Origin: Mycolicibacterium sp. CBMA 234
GTDB taxonomy: Bacteria > Actinomycetota > Actinomycetes > Mycobacteriales > Mycobacteriaceae
Length of the DNA stretch: 38,561 bases
Assembly (NCBI RefSeq): GCF_009729415.1
Contig: NZ_MPKW01000014.1
Location: forward strand, 1-38,561
Direction: 5' to 3'
Shown: one piece after another, positions 17,118-25,904 of the stretch
Layout: the number at the start of each line of letters is the position of its first letter
Position numbering within the stretch: the first letter of the stretch is position 1
The notes under the pieces: model-generated
Databases searched by the model: none
The model's input: only the letters and a program-made list of their open reading frames with translations
What the model was told of the DNA's origin: nothing
Position numbers and translations under genes: made by a program

Positions 17118-18058
17118 CTGATGCCGGGACGCCCCGGGACCGGGCGCTGGGCGGCTATCGGCCGGAAGCCGGCAGCAACAGCCACGTCGCTGATCGGCCG
17201 GTCAAGATTCCGGTGCCGTCGCTGCTGCGCTCGCTGCTCACCGACCACCTCGACCCCGGATATGCCGCGGCCGCGGAGCGACGTGCGGCAGCCGATGACG
17301 GGGCACCCCGACGCCCGCGGTCCCGGCTCGCCGACGGCGCGTGGCTGTTGGCGGGCGTTGCCGCGGTGTCGGCGGTGTTCGGAACTGCCGCACAGCACGC
17401 AGTATCGATGGCCCCGGCCGCCACGAAAACCCAGCACGTGCTGTCGGCCAACGCACGTACCGCCGAAGGCCGGGCCCGGGAGAGCACGACGACGCGCGAT
17501 GCGCTGGCCGGACAGGTGGAGGCCGCGCGCCGCAGCAGGCTGGCCGGCGACGCGAAAGGCCGTCAGCTGCTGGCCGCGCTGGAGGCGGCCGAGTTCGGCG
17601 CCGCGGCGACCGCGGTGGCCGGCCCGGGCCTCACTGTCACCGTCACCGAGCCCGGACCGAGCCGCAACCTGTCCGACGTATCGAAACAGCGGGTCGCCGG
17701 CAGCCCACAGATCATCCTCGACCGAGACCTGCAGCTGGTGGTCAACTCGCTATGGGTGGCCGGCGCCGAGGCGGTATCGGTCGGCTCAGTGCGGATCGGC
17801 CCGAACGTGACCATCCGGCAGGCCGGTGGCGGCATCCTCGTCGACAATCAGCCGGTGGCCGGCCCCTACGTGATCGCCGCCATCGGCCCGCCGCACGCCA
17901 TGCAAGAGGTCTTCGAGCACACTCCCGCCATGCAGCGGCTGACGCTGCTCGCCGCCTCGTACGGCGTGGGGACCAGTGTCCAGACTCGCGACCGGCTCAC
18001 GCTGTCGGCCGCGTCGGTACGAGATGTCAACTTCGCCAGGCAAAGTGGGCCAAAGTGA
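17114..18058 (+). CDS. DUF881 membrane-anchored protein (Rv1823 homologue)
   Basis: A 314-residue protein. The cytoplasmic N-terminus (about 1-72) is followed by one membrane helix (about 77-96, WLLAGVAAVSAVFGTAA), a helical stretch containing RTAEGRARESTTTRDALAG, and the DUF881 domain with ATAVAGPGLTVTVTEPGPSRN, ILDRDLQLVVNSLWVAGAEAVSVGSVRIG and VIAAIGPPHAMQEVF. DUF881 proteins come in pairs around the small basic protein Sbp in actinobacteria and relatives of Firmicutes division clusters; the domain faces outside. GTG start overlaps the pgsA2 stop as GTGA, implying coupling. Biochemical role not established; a part in envelope or division complexes is inferred from context. Confidence 0.9.
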   Translation: MTDAGTPRDRALGGYRPEAGSNSHVADRPVKIPVPSLLRSLLTDHLDPGYAAAAERRAAADDGAPRRPRSRLADGAWLLAGVAAVSAVFGTAAQHAVSMAPAATKTQHVLSANARTAEGRARESTTTRDALAGQVEAARRSRLAGDAKGRQLLAALEAAEFGAAATAVAGPGLTVTVTEPGPSRNLSDVSKQRVAGSPQIILDRDLQLVVNSLWVAGAEAVSVGSVRIGPNVTIRQAGGGILVDNQPVAGPYVIAAIGPPHAMQEVFEHTPAMQRLTLLAASYGVGTSVQTRDRLTLSAASVRDVNFARQSGPK

Positions 18059-18083
18059 TTGGGGCCGAATTGAGTATGCACAC

Positions 18084-18416
18084 ATGATCGGAATCGCGGC
18101 ACTGGTCGTCGGCATCGTGCTGGGGTTGATCTTTCACCCCAGCGTGCCGGAAGCGGTGCAGCCGTACCTGCCGATCGCCGTGGTGGCGGCGCTGGACGCG
18201 GTGTTCGGGGGATTGCGGGCCTATCTGGAGCGGATTTTCGACGCCAAGGTCTTCGTCATCTCATTCGTGTTCAACGTCTTGGTCGCCTCGGTGATCGTGT
18301 ACGTGGGTGATCAACTCGGGGTGGGTACGCAGTTGTCCACCGCGATCATCGTGGTGCTCGGTATCCGCATCTTCGGCAACGCGGCGGCCCTGCGCCGCAG
18401 GCTGTTCGGCGCGTGA
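18084..18416 (+). CDS. sbp: Small basic protein Sbp (DUF1290)
   Basis: A 110-residue integral membrane protein with three hydrophobic segments (about 1-18, 24-42, 55-75 with a fourth stretch near 80-98), and a basic end LRRRLFGA. The family landmark PYLPIAVVAALDAVFGGLRAYLERIFDAKVF is present. It is nearly identical in feel to Rv1824. It lies between two DUF881 genes, as in other actinobacteria, and probably forms a complex with them. No good Shine-Dalgarno is seen before the ATG at 18084; an out-of-frame ATG at 18076 with an early stop overlaps it. Confidence 0.92.
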   Translation: MIGIAALVVGIVLGLIFHPSVPEAVQPYLPIAVVAALDAVFGGLRAYLERIFDAKVFVISFVFNVLVASVIVYVGDQLGVGTQLSTAIIVVLGIRIFGNAAALRRRLFGA

Positions 18417-18446
18417 CGGCGGAGCTGGGGCGAGCGAAGCGACGGG

Positions 18447-19256
18447 ATGAACGACGACATGGCTGATGACGAGCGGCGCCCGGCCGATCTGCCGGACGAG
18501 CATCATGGCCGGCACGAGTTGCCCGACGGCGTCCCGGCGCGGCCGCGGCGCACCCGCACCCAGTTGATGTTCGGGGCGTTGGCGGTGCTGCTCTGCACGC
18601 TGCTGGGCGTCGCGATCGCGACGCAAGTGCGGCAGACCGAATCGGGCGATTCGCTGGACACCGCCCGCCCGGCCGACCTGTTGGTCCTGCTCGACTCAAT
18701 GCAACAGCGCGAGGCTGCGCTCAACACCGAGGTGGCCGACCTGCAGAAGACGTTGTCGTCGCTGCAGGCGTCGGGCAACAGCGACCAGGCCGCCATCGAA
18801 AGCGCGCAGGGGCGGCTGCGTGCGCTGTCGATTCTGATCGGCACCGTCGCGGCCACGGGGCCCGGCGTCACCATCACCATCGAGGACATCGCCCCGGGGG
18901 TGTCGCCGGAAACCCTGCTCGACGTGATCAACGAGCTGCGGGCGGCCGGCGCCGAAGCCATGGAGATCCGGTCTGGCCACGGCGACCAGCAGACCGCGGT
19001 CCGGGTCGGGGTGGATACCTGGGTGACCGGTACCGCCGGCGCGCTGGTAGTCGACAACGTGACCATGAACCCGCCGTATTCCATTCTGGCCATTGGTGAT
19101 CCGCCGACCCTGGCCGCAGCGATGAACATCCCGGGCGGGGCGATGGACAGCGTCAAACGGGTTGGCGGCACAATGACCGTGCAACAGGCCGACACGATTG
19201 ATGTCACCGCCTTGCGGCAACCGAAACCGCGCCAATACGCTCAGCCCGTCAAATAG
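18447..19256 (+). CDS. DUF881 membrane-anchored protein (Rv1825 homologue)
   Basis: A 269-residue partner of the protein at 17114. A basic, Pro/Arg-rich cytoplasmic tail (1-37) leads to one helix (about 38-58, LMFGALAVLLCTLLGVAIAT), a coiled-coil stretch (about 75-120, MQQREAALNTEVADLQKT and on) and the DUF881 domain with VAATGPGVTITIEDIAPG, VINELRAAGAEAMEIRSG and YSILAIGDPPTLAAAM. The coiled coil may mediate assembly. The junction upstream (18421-18446) carries the GCGAGCGAAGCGAC sequence often seen at mycobacterial gene borders rather than a clear ribosome-binding site, so the ATG at 18459 (fifth residue) is an alternative start. Confidence 0.9.
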   Translation: MNDDMADDERRPADLPDEHHGRHELPDGVPARPRRTRTQLMFGALAVLLCTLLGVAIATQVRQTESGDSLDTARPADLLVLLDSMQQREAALNTEVADLQKTLSSLQASGNSDQAAIESAQGRLRALSILIGTVAATGPGVTITIEDIAPGVSPETLLDVINELRAAGAEAMEIRSGHGDQQTAVRVGVDTWVTGTAGALVVDNVTMNPPYSILAIGDPPTLAAAMNIPGGAMDSVKRVGGTMTVQQADTIDVTALRQPKPRQYAQPVK

Positions 19257-19316
19257 ACGCCGAGCGCCAATTGTCGAGCCGTATCGTATGTACCCCACCA
19301 ACACTCAAGGAGCGTC

Positions 19317-19712
19317 GTGAGCGAAACGCCAGCCGATCTGCTGTACACCACCGAGCACGAATGGGTGCGCCGAACTGGTGAGGGCACCGTACGAGTCGGG
19401 ATCACCGATTTCGCTCAGGGTGCGCTGGGTGACGTGGTCTACGTTGATCTGCCGGAAGTCGGCACCACCCTTGCGGCCGGAGACGTGTTCGGAGAGGTCG
19501 AATCACCCAAGACGACCTCGGAGCTCTACGCCCCGCTCGCCGCGAAAATCGTTGCGGTCAACGGTGATCTGGAAGGCTCGCCTGACCTGGTGAACTCCGA
19601 TCCGTACGACGCCGGCTGGCTGATCGAACTGCAGGCCGACGTCGACGAATTGGATAGTCAGCTGGCCGGTCTGCTCGACGCCGACGGCTACCGGGCGACC
19701 CTGGACGAGTAA
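19317..19712 (+). CDS. gcvH: Glycine cleavage system H protein
   Basis: The lipoyl-carrying shuttle of the glycine cleavage system; it accepts the aminomethyl group from GcvP and passes it to GcvT. At 131 residues it is of standard length. The lipoylation site is Lys65 in FGEVESPKTTSELYAP, and YTTEHEWVR, VGITDFAQGALGDVVYVDLPEVG and NSDPYDAGWLIEL are family landmarks. GTG start with AAGGAG five bases upstream. Its partner gcvP is four genes downstream; gcvT and the lipoamide dehydrogenase are not in the window. Unlike gcvP it has no riboswitch in its short upstream gap. Confidence 0.97.
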   Translation: MSETPADLLYTTEHEWVRRTGEGTVRVGITDFAQGALGDVVYVDLPEVGTTLAAGDVFGEVESPKTTSELYAPLAAKIVAVNGDLEGSPDLVNSDPYDAGWLIELQADVDELDSQLAGLLDADGYRATLDE

Positions 19713-19911
19713 GACCTTTGTTAGGGTGCTGCGGTCCGGTTTCGGCCGCGGCGACACCAAAGTCGCCATGGCGGATCCGGCGGTGGCGGGCACACCGGCC
19801 CCCGCCGCGCGGTACGGTCAATAGTGGGACGTATGCGACATCGATGACTGCTGGCAGCACATGCCGGCTGGTCGTGCAAAGAGCGCCACAGCAGCCAGTG
19901 AGGAGCAGCGC

Positions 19912-20388
19912 GTGACGGATAATGACAGCGGTTCGGGGACTGATTTCGGGTCTGAGGAGACAACGGTGGAGACCACGTCGGTCTTCCGCGCGGACTTCCT
20001 GAATGAGCTCGACGCCCCGGCTTCGCCAAGCGGCACCACTGCCGTATCCGGAGTTGAAGGACTGCCGGTGGGGTCAGCCCTGCTGGTCGTCAAGCGTGGG
20101 CCGAATGCCGGCTCGCGATTCCTGCTGGATCAGCCGAGCACCTCGGCCGGACGTCATCCCGACAGCGATATCTTCCTCGACGACGTGACGGTCAGCCGTC
20201 GGCACGCCGAATTCCGGTTGGAGTCCGGTGAATTCCAGGTGGTCGACGTCGGCAGCCTCAACGGCACCTACGTCAACCGCGAGCCCGTCGATTCCGCGGT
20301 GCTGGCCAACGGCGACGAGGTCCAGATCGGTAAGTTCCGCCTGGTGTTCCTGATCGGCCCCAAGACCGACGACAGCTCGGCTGGTTAG
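19912..20388 (+). CDS. garA: FHA-domain metabolic switch GarA (OdhI)
   Basis: A 158-residue regulator that, unphosphorylated, inhibits 2-oxoglutarate dehydrogenase (KGD) and glutamate dehydrogenase and stimulates glutamate synthase. The N-terminal ETTVETTSVF motif holds Thr21 and Thr22, the same numbering as the PknG and PknB phosphosites of M. tuberculosis GarA. The FHA domain (about 60-150) has SAGRHPDSDIFLDDVTVSRRHAEF and VVDVGSLNGTYVN. Phosphorylation makes the tail bind the protein's own FHA domain and switches it off. The GTG at 19912 (after GAGGAG) gives the homologous start. The 199-base gap before it must hold the promoter, but none is clear. It lies between gcvH and ftsR, as in M. 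tuberculosis. Confidence 0.97.
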   Translation: MTDNDSGSGTDFGSEETTVETTSVFRADFLNELDAPASPSGTTAVSGVEGLPVGSALLVVKRGPNAGSRFLLDQPSTSAGRHPDSDIFLDDVTVSRRHAEFRLESGEFQVVDVGSLNGTYVNREPVDSAVLANGDEVQIGKFRLVFLIGPKTDDSSAG

Positions 20389-20403
20389 CGTCCCGGTTAG
20401 TCC

Positions 20404-21138
20404 ATGACGCAGCCCGACCGCAGTGCAGTGGCCGGGATGTCGATCGGAGCAGTCTTCGACCTGCTCCGACCTGACTTCCCGGAAGTGACTATTTCCAAGA
20501 TCCGGTTCCTTGAGGAACAGGGTCTGGTCACGCCCGAACGCACTGGGTCGGGCTACCGTCGTTTTACCGCATATGACTGTGCCCGGCTGCGCTTCATCCT
20601 GTCCGCGCAGCGGGACCAGTATCTGCCGCTGAAGGTCATCAAGGCCCAGCTGGACGCCCACCCCGACGGCGAGCTGCCGGCGACCGGATCTGCTTATGGC
20701 GTACCGACATTGGTGCCCGATCCGGACAGTGACCAGCCTGGCGGCCCCGCCGACGTTGCGCCCGCGCAGATCCGGCTGAGCCGCGAAGATCTGCTCCAGC
20801 GCTCCGGCATCAAGACCGACCTGCTCGCCGCACTGGTCAAGAGCGGCGTCATCATCCCCGGCCCGGCCGGGTTCTTCGACGAACACGCCGTGGTCATCGC
20901 CCAATGTGCCCACGCCCTGGGCGAATACGGCGTTGAGCCACGGCATCTGCGGGCCTTCCGGTCCGCCGCCGACCGGCAGTCGGATCTGATCGCCCAGATC
21001 GCCGGCCCCATCGGTAAGGCCGGCGGCGCCGGCGCCCGCGACCGGGCCGACGAACTGGCTCGCGAAGTCGCGGCGCTCGCTATCACACTGCACACCTCGC
21101 TCATCAAGTCTGCGGTGCGCGACGTTCTCGATCGCTGA
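20404..21138 (+). CDS. ftsR: MerR-family regulator FtsR (Rv1828 homologue)
   Basis: A 244-residue DNA-binding protein. The MerR-type winged helix (about 11-80) has [30 protein letters not shown] and [18 protein letters not shown] second conserved region (about 120-240) contains [25 protein letters not shown] and a helical end. The Corynebacterium orthologue, also beside the garA/odhI gene, activates ftsZ; the same role in cell division is inferred. It starts 15 bases after garA and is probably co-transcribed, linking metabolic state to division. No effector site of known type is visible. Confidence 0.93.
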   Translation: MTQPDRSAVAGMSIGAVFDLLRPDFPEVTISKIRFLEEQGLVTPERTGSGYRRFTAYDCARLRFILSAQRDQYLPLKVIKAQLDAHPDGELPATGSAYGVPTLVPDPDSDQPGGPADVAPAQIRLSREDLLQRSGIKTDLLAALVKSGVIIPGPAGFFDEHAVVIAQCAHALGEYGVEPRHLRAFRSAADRQSDLIAQIAGPIGKAGGAGARDRADELAREVAALAITLHTSLIKSAVRDVLDR

Positions 21139-21190
21139 GGACTAGACTCGAATTCGTTGATGGCACACGGATTGCGGAGGGCAGACGCAG

Positions 21191-21685
21191 ATGGGCGAGG
21201 TTCGTGTGGTCGGCATTCGCGTGGAGCAGCCGCAGAACCAGCCAGTGCTGTTGCTCCGCGAATCCAACGGTGACCGCTACCTGCCGATTTGGATCGGCCA
21301 ATCCGAGGCTGCGGCCATTGCGCTGGAGCAGCAGGGCGTGTCGCCGGCCCGCCCGCTGACGCATGACCTGATCCGGGATTTGATTGCCGCACTTGGTCAT
21401 TCGCTGCGCGAGGTGCGCATCGTCGACCTGCAGGAGGGCACTTTCTACGCCGACCTGGTGTTCGACCGCGACATCACGGTGTCGGCGCGGCCGTCGGATT
21501 CGGTGGCCATCGCGCTGCGCATGGGCGTACCGATCTACGTGGAGGAAGCGGTGCTGGCCGAGGCCGGTCTGCTCATTCCGGACGAGAGCGACGAGGAGTC
21601 CTCGGGCGCGGTTCGCGAAGACGAAGTCGAGAAGTTCAAGGAGTTTCTCGACAGTATTTCGCCGGACGATTTCAAGGCGACGTAA
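21191..21685 (+). CDS. DUF151 bifunctional nuclease-like protein (Rv1829 homologue)
   Basis: A 164-residue protein covering one DUF151 domain: VVGIRVEQPQNQPVLLLRES, YLPIWIGQSEAAAIAL, RPLTHDLIRDLI, VDLQEGTFYADLVF and ARPSDSVAIALRMGVPIYV are the family blocks. Plant and archaeal relatives have been given RNase/DNase activity; whether the mycobacterial proteins share it is unknown. The acidic C-terminus (from about 130) ends EVEKFKEFLDSISPDDFKAT. It lies between two MerR-type genes. TAGACT at 21143-21148 may be a -10 box for it. Confidence 0.9.
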   Translation: MGEVRVVGIRVEQPQNQPVLLLRESNGDRYLPIWIGQSEAAAIALEQQGVSPARPLTHDLIRDLIAALGHSLREVRIVDLQEGTFYADLVFDRDITVSARPSDSVAIALRMGVPIYVEEAVLAEAGLLIPDESDEESSGAVREDEVEKFKEFLDSISPDDFKAT

Positions 21686-21840
21686 CGCGTCCCTACAGGC
21701 AGCGCACAGGCTTTGTCACGGATGCGTCTCAAGTAGGTCAGGCACGTGTCGACACGCGGTGTGCCGTTGCGTTTTCACCGAATTCGCGCCACATACTTTC
21801 CTCAATCTGATGACGCGCTGAACTGGCGCGGCGGGAAGCG

Positions 21841-21861
21841 TATGCTCGACACATTCGAGCA
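21841..21861 (+). promoter_or_regulatory. resR promoter -10 with an inverted repeat
   Basis: TATGCT (21841-21846) fits a -10 box. TGCTCGA-CACAT-TCGAGCA (21843-21861) is a perfect 7-bp inverted repeat overlapping it and the expected initiation point, a likely operator. The rest of the 245-base gap (21686-21930) shows nothing else clear. Confidence 0.55.
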
Positions 21862-21930
21862 GCGGACATGCCCGCCGAGCCGTGGCGGTCGCCAGGCACA
21901 GGGTTAGTTCGATCGGCGAGAGGACAGGCA

Positions 21931-22554
21931 GTGGGCGACACGCCACGTCAAGATCAGTTGGACCTGACGACCGACGGCGCGCCTGAGCAGGCAACCGCGG
22001 CTCCGGTCGCGGTGCCGGTGCAGGGGGGTCTGTTCCCCGACGATTCCGTGCCCGACGAGTTGGTGGGTTACCGCGGGCCGAGTGCCTGCCAGATCGCCGG
22101 CATCACGTACCGGCAGCTCGACTATTGGGCCCGCACCTCGCTGGTCGTCCCGTCGATCCGCGGCGCGGCCGGTTCGGGTAGCCAGCGGCTGTACTCGTTC
22201 AAGGACATCCTGGTCCTCAAGATCGTCAAGCGTCTGCTGGACACCGGCATCTCGCTGCACAACATCCGTGTCGCCGTCGACCACCTGCGTCAGCGCGGCG
22301 TCCACGACCTGGCCAACATCACGCTGTTCTCGGACGGCACCACCGTCTACGAGTGCACGTCCGCCGAAGAGGTCGTCGACCTGCTGCAGGGCGGTCAGGG
22401 CGTGTTCGGCATCGCGGTCTCCGGTGCCATGCGCGAGCTGACCGGCGCCATCGCCGATTTCCCGGGCGAGCGGGCCGACGGTGGCGAGTCCATCGCCGCT
22501 CCCGAGGACGAGCTGGCGTCCCGTCGTAAGCAGCGCGACCGCAAGATCGGCTGA
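21931..22554 (+). CDS. resR: MerR-family regulator ResR (Rv1830 homologue)
   Basis: A 207-residue regulator. The disordered N-terminus (about 1-45) precedes a winged helix with ELVGYRGPSACQIAGITYRQLDYWARTSLVVPS and SGSQRLYSFKDILVLKIVKRLLDTGISLHNIRVAV. The remainder includes LANITLFSDGTTVYECTSAEEVVDLLQGGQGVFGIAVSGAM. The M. tuberculosis orthologue (ResR, also McdR) controls division and growth after drug exposure, partly through the whiB2 region, and is under selection in clinical strains. The start is the GTG at 21931 preceded by GAGAGGA; the frame is open to 21868 but the region upstream looks like a promoter. A large hairpin follows the stop. Confidence 0.94.
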   Translation: MGDTPRQDQLDLTTDGAPEQATAAPVAVPVQGGLFPDDSVPDELVGYRGPSACQIAGITYRQLDYWARTSLVVPSIRGAAGSGSQRLYSFKDILVLKIVKRLLDTGISLHNIRVAVDHLRQRGVHDLANITLFSDGTTVYECTSAEEVVDLLQGGQGVFGIAVSGAMRELTGAIADFPGERADGGESIAAPEDELASRRKQRDRKIG

Positions 22555-22564
22555 GTTTCTTTCA

Positions 22565-22622
22565 CGAGTAGACGCATATGTCCCCGCACGCTCGGCGTGT
22601 CGGGGACACATGTGTCTACTCG
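22565..22622. terminator. Long hairpin after resR
   Basis: CGAGTAGACGCATATGTCCC and the following bases pair with the matching arm ending CTACTCG, giving a stem of about 25 bp with one G-U pair and one mismatch. It begins 11 bases after the resR stop and ends 21 bases before the -10 of the riboswitch transcript. No U-run follows on either strand. Together with the riboswitch it fills the gene-free stretch 22555-22919. Confidence 0.75.
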
Positions 22623-22643
22623 CACGCGGTGGTGACTGACCGG

Positions 22644-22649
22644 TAGACT
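22644..22649 (+). promoter_or_regulatory. Putative -10 element of the gcvP transcript
   Basis: TAGACT fits TANNNT and lies about 16 bases before the first riboswitch stem. No clear -35 is seen. Confidence 0.4.
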
Positions 22650-22665
22650 GGCGCGCGCATCGTCT

Positions 22666-22860
22666 CGACGCGGGAGAGTTCCGTGGCTGCCAGCCACGGG
22701 CGCCGAAGGAGCAATACCTCTCCATCAACCTCTCAGGCCCCCGGACCGCGCCGGAGCCCGATGCCTCTGGAAAGTGGCGTGCTTCGACTCGCCCGCCCAT
22801 GGGGAAAGGCCGATCCACTGCGTCGGGCCGAATCTCTCAGGCACCGACGACAGAGGGGGA
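22666..22860 (+). promoter_or_regulatory. Tandem glycine riboswitch upstream of gcvP
   Basis: Two glycine aptamers lie head to tail. The first has GGGAGAG (22672-22678), GCCGAAGGAGCAA (22702-22714) and CCTCTCAGGCCCC (22729-22741). The second opens GCCTCTGGAAAG (22763-22774) and closes with GGGCCGAATCTCTCAGGCACC and ACAGAGGG, the last pairing with CCTCTG as its outer stem. Glycine binding would turn on gcvP so that excess glycine is degraded. These motifs are those of the gcvT riboswitch class. A hairpin follows directly and is the likely expression platform. Confidence 0.95.
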
Positions 22861-22878
22861 GGAACCGCAAGCGGTTCC
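22861..22878 (+). promoter_or_regulatory. Expression-platform hairpin after the glycine riboswitch
   Basis: GGAACCGCAAGCGGTTCC is a near-perfect hairpin (7 bp with a four-base loop) directly after the second aptamer and 41 bases before the gcvP ATG. It has no U-run, so control may be through translation or Rho rather than intrinsic termination. Confidence 0.6.
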
Positions 22879-22919
22879 GTGGCATGCCCGCCCCGAGCCT
22901 GCACGTCTGAGAGGCCGTC

Positions 22920-25790
22920 ATGTCTGACACGCAATCTCGTTCCTCCGCCGAGCACCACCAGCCTCGGTTCGTCGACCGGCACATCGGTCCGGACTCCGAC
23001 GCGGTGACCACCATGCTCGGTGTCATCGGTGTGGACTCCCTCGAAGAACTGGCTGCCAAGGCGCTGCCCGCCGGCATCCTCGACGCGCTGTCCAGCGCCG
23101 GCCTGGCCCCCGGGCTCGATGAGCTCGCGCCGCCGGCCACCGAAGAGCAGGCGCTGTCCGAGCTGCGCGCGCTGGCCGAAACCAACACCGTCGCGGTGTC
23201 GATGATCGGGCAGGGCTACTTCGACACCCTGACCCCGCCGGTGCTGCGCCGCAACATTCTCGAGAATCCGGCCTGGTACACCGCCTACACGCCGTACCAG
23301 CCGGAGATCAGCCAGGGCCGGCTCGAGGCCCTGCTCAACTTCCAGACCATGGTCACCGACCTGACCGGCATGGAGATTGCCAACGCGTCGATGCTCGACG
23401 AGGCCACCGCCGCGGCCGAAGCCATGACCCTGATGCACCGCTCGGTCAAGGGCGACTGCCGGCGCCTGGCCGTCGACGTCGACATCTACCCGCAGACCGC
23501 GGCCGTGCTGGCCACCCGTGCCGAGCCGCTGAACATCGAGATCGTCACCGCCGACCTGCGCAGCGGCCTGCCCGAGGGCGAGTTCTTCGGCGTCATCGTG
23601 CAGTCGCCTGGCGCTAGCGGTGCGGTCGTGGACTGGACGGGCTTGGTTCAGCAGGCCCATGAGCGGGGCGCGCTCGTCGCGATCGGCGCCGACCTGCTGG
23701 CGTCAACGCTGGTGACCCCGCCCGGTGAGATCGGCGCTGACGTCGCCTTCGGCACCACCCAACGTTTCGGTGTGCCCATGGGATTCGGCGGCCCGCACGC
23801 TGGTTACCTGGCCGTGCACAGCAAGCAGGCCCGTCAGTTGCCCGGGCGTCTGGTCGGTGTCTCGGTGGACGCCGACGGCGCCAAGGCGTACCGGCTGTCG
23901 CTGCAGACCCGCGAACAGCACATCCGCCGCGACCGCGCGACGAGCAACATCTGTACCGCCCAGGTCCTGCTCGCCGTGATGGCCGCGATGTACGCCAGCT
24001 ACCACGGGCCGCGTGGGCTCACCGCAATCGCGCACCGGGTGCACGGCCACGCACTGGCCATCGCCATGGGGCTCAAAGAGGCCGGAGTCGAGGTCGTGCA
24101 CGACGCGTTCTTCGACACCGTGCTGATTCGCGTGCCGGGCCGGGCCGAGCAGGTACAGGCGGCCGCCAAGGAGCGCGGCATCAACGTCTGGCTGGTCGAC
24201 GCCGACCACGTCTCGGTGTCCTGCGATGAGGCGACCACCGCCGACCACGTCGACGCGCTGCTGGCCGCCTTCGGCACCACCCGCGGCGGACACCACTGGG
24301 CCGGACCCGAAATCCACACGCGCACTTCGGAATTCCTCACGCATCCGGCGTTCCACAGGTACCGCACCGAGACCGAGATGATGCGTTACCTGCGCGCGTT
24401 GGCGGACAAGGACATCGCACTGGACCGCAGCATGATCCCGCTGGGGTCGTGCACCATGAAGCTCAATGCGGCGGCCGAAATGGAGCCGATTACCTGGACC
24501 GAGATCGCGCGTCAGCACCCGTTCGGCCCAGCGTCGGACACCCCGGGCCTGCGCGCCTTGATCGCTGACGTCGAGGCGTGGCTGGTCAGCATCACCGGCT
24601 ACGACTCGGTGTCGCTGCAGCCCAACGCCGGTTCGCAGGGGGAGTACGCCGGTCTGCTCGCCATCCGCGGTTACCACGAGGCGCGCGGTGAAGCCGGCCG
24701 CAACATCTGCCTGATTCCGTCCAGCGCGCACGGCACCAACGCCGCCTCCGCCGCGATGGTCGGCATGAAGGTGGTCGTGGTGGCCTGCCGCGAGAACGGC
24801 GACGTGGACCTGGATGACCTGCGCGCCAAGGTTTCTGAGCACGCCAGTGACCTCGCTGCGCTGATGATCACCTACCCGTCCACTCACGGCGTGTATGAGC
24901 ACGACGTCGCCGACATCTGCGCCGCGGTGCACGACGCCGGCGGCCAGGTGTACGTCGATGGCGCCAACCTCAACGCAATCGTCGGCCTGGCCCGCCCGGG
25001 CAAGTTCGGCGGCGACGTCAGCCACCTGAACCTGCACAAGACGTTCTGTATCCCGCACGGTGGCGGTGGTCCCGGCGTCGGCCCGGTCGCGGTGCGGTCG
25101 CACCTGGCGCCGTACCTGCCTGGCCACCCGCTGGCCACGGAGCTCTCGAACGACCACACCGTGTCGGCGGCGCCGTACGGTTCGGCGTCGATCCTGCCGA
25201 TCACCTGGATGTACATCCGGATGATGGGTGGGGCCGGGCTGCGGGCTGCCACTTTGACGGCCATCGCGTCGGCCAATTACATCGCCCGCCGCCTCGACGA
25301 GCACTACCCGGTGCTCTACACGGGCGAGAACGGCATGGTCGCGCACGAGTGCATCCTGGACCTGCGGGCCATCACCAAGGCCACCGGCGTGACCGTCGAC
25401 GATGTGGCAAAGCGCTTGGCGGACTACGGCTTCCACGCGCCGACCATGAGCTTCCCGGTGGCCGGCACGCTGATGGTCGAGCCGACCGAGAGCGAGAGCC
25501 TGACCGAGGTCGACGCTTTCATCGCCGCGATGATCGCGATCAAGGCCGAGATCGACCAGGTCGGCTCCGGTGACTGGCCCGCCGACGACAACCCGCTGCA
25601 CAATGCACCGCACACCGCCGAGTGCCTGCTGGTCGACGATTGGAAGCACCCGTACACCCGCGAGCAGGCCGCCTACCCGCTGGGCAAGGGCTACCGGCCC
25701 AAGGTGTGGCCGCCCGTCCGTCGTATCGACGGCGCGTTCGGCGACCGCAACCTGGTGTGCTCCTGCCCGCCGATCGAGGCGTTCGCCTAA
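22920..25790 (+). CDS. gcvP: Glycine dehydrogenase (decarboxylating), P protein
   Basis: The PLP enzyme that decarboxylates glycine and loads the aminomethyl group on GcvH lipoamide. The 956 residues hold both ancestral halves in one chain (P1 about 1-450, P2 about 451-956), as in M. tuberculosis GcvB. The PLP lysine is Lys707 in [21 protein letters not shown]. Other blocks are [39 protein letters not shown] and [21 protein letters not shown] lies six bases before the ATG. The gene is controlled by the tandem glycine riboswitch and ends at a strong terminator. With gcvH and garA nearby it ties glycine use to control of the 2-oxoglutarate node. Confidence 0.98.
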   Translation: MSDTQSRSSAEHHQPRFVDRHIGPDSDAVTTMLGVIGVDSLEELAAKALPAGILDALSSAGLAPGLDELAPPATEEQALSELRALAETNTVAVSMIGQGYFDTLTPPVLRRNILENPAWYTAYTPYQPEISQGRLEALLNFQTMVTDLTGMEIANASMLDEATAAAEAMTLMHRSVKGDCRRLAVDVDIYPQTAAVLATRAEPLNIEIVTADLRSGLPEGEFFGVIVQSPGASGAVVDWTGLVQQAHERGALVAIGADLLASTLVTPPGEIGADVAFGTTQRFGVPMGFGGPHAGYLAVHSKQARQLPGRLVGVSVDADGAKAYRLSLQTREQHIRRDRATSNICTAQVLLAVMAAMYASYHGPRGLTAIAHRVHGHALAIAMGLKEAGVEVVHDAFFDTVLIRVPGRAEQVQAAAKERGINVWLVDADHVSVSCDEATTADHVDALLAAFGTTRGGHHWAGPEIHTRTSEFLTHPAFHRYRTETEMMRYLRALADKDIALDRSMIPLGSCTMKLNAAAEMEPITWTEIARQHPFGPASDTPGLRALIADVEAWLVSITGYDSVSLQPNAGSQGEYAGLLAIRGYHEARGEAGRNICLIPSSAHGTNAASAAMVGMKVVVVACRENGDVDLDDLRAKVSEHASDLAALMITYPSTHGVYEHDVADICAAVHDAGGQVYVDGANLNAIVGLARPGKFGGDVSHLNLHKTFCIPHGGGGPGVGPVAVRSHLAPYLPGHPLATELSNDHTVSAAPYGSASILPITWMYIRMMGGAGLRAATLTAIASANYIARRLDEHYPVLYTGENGMVAHECILDLRAITKATGVTVDDVAKRLADYGFHAPTMSFPVAGTLMVEPTESESLTEVDAFIAAMIAIKAEIDQVGSGDWPADDNPLHNAPHTAECLLVDDWKHPYTREQAAYPLGKGYRPKVWPPVRRIDGAFGDRNLVCSCPPIEAFA

Positions 25791-25810
25791 ACCCCGCGAG
25801 GGTGCTCCGA

Positions 25811-25853
25811 ACAAAAACGTCCCGCTCAGAACTGCTGAGCGGGACGTTTTTGT
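25811..25853. terminator. Strong bidirectional terminator
   Basis: ACAAAAACGTCCCGCTCAG pairs perfectly over 19 bp with its complement around a five-base loop; the arm ends give a T-run on each strand. It sits between convergent gcvP and the VWA gene and serves both. Confidence 0.93.
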
Positions 25854-25904
25854 ACGTTCGTAGCGGCGTGTTGCAGGCAAACACGCACGCTCGCGGGAGA
25901 TGGG

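Noticed and set aside
22683..22910. A 75-codon open frame between resR and gcvP, at the place of Rv1831
   Set aside because: It lies wholly over the tandem glycine riboswitch and its conserved RNA motifs explain the sequence; no protein feature is visible. Rv1831 may be the same kind of artefact.
23703..25880. A 725-codon open frame antisense to gcvP
   Set aside because: High GC at third codon positions keeps antisense frames open; the product has no recognisable domain while gcvP is unmistakable. The same holds for the 697-codon frame at 14594-16687 antisense to secA2 and the 618-codon frame at 12064-13920 antisense to bacA.
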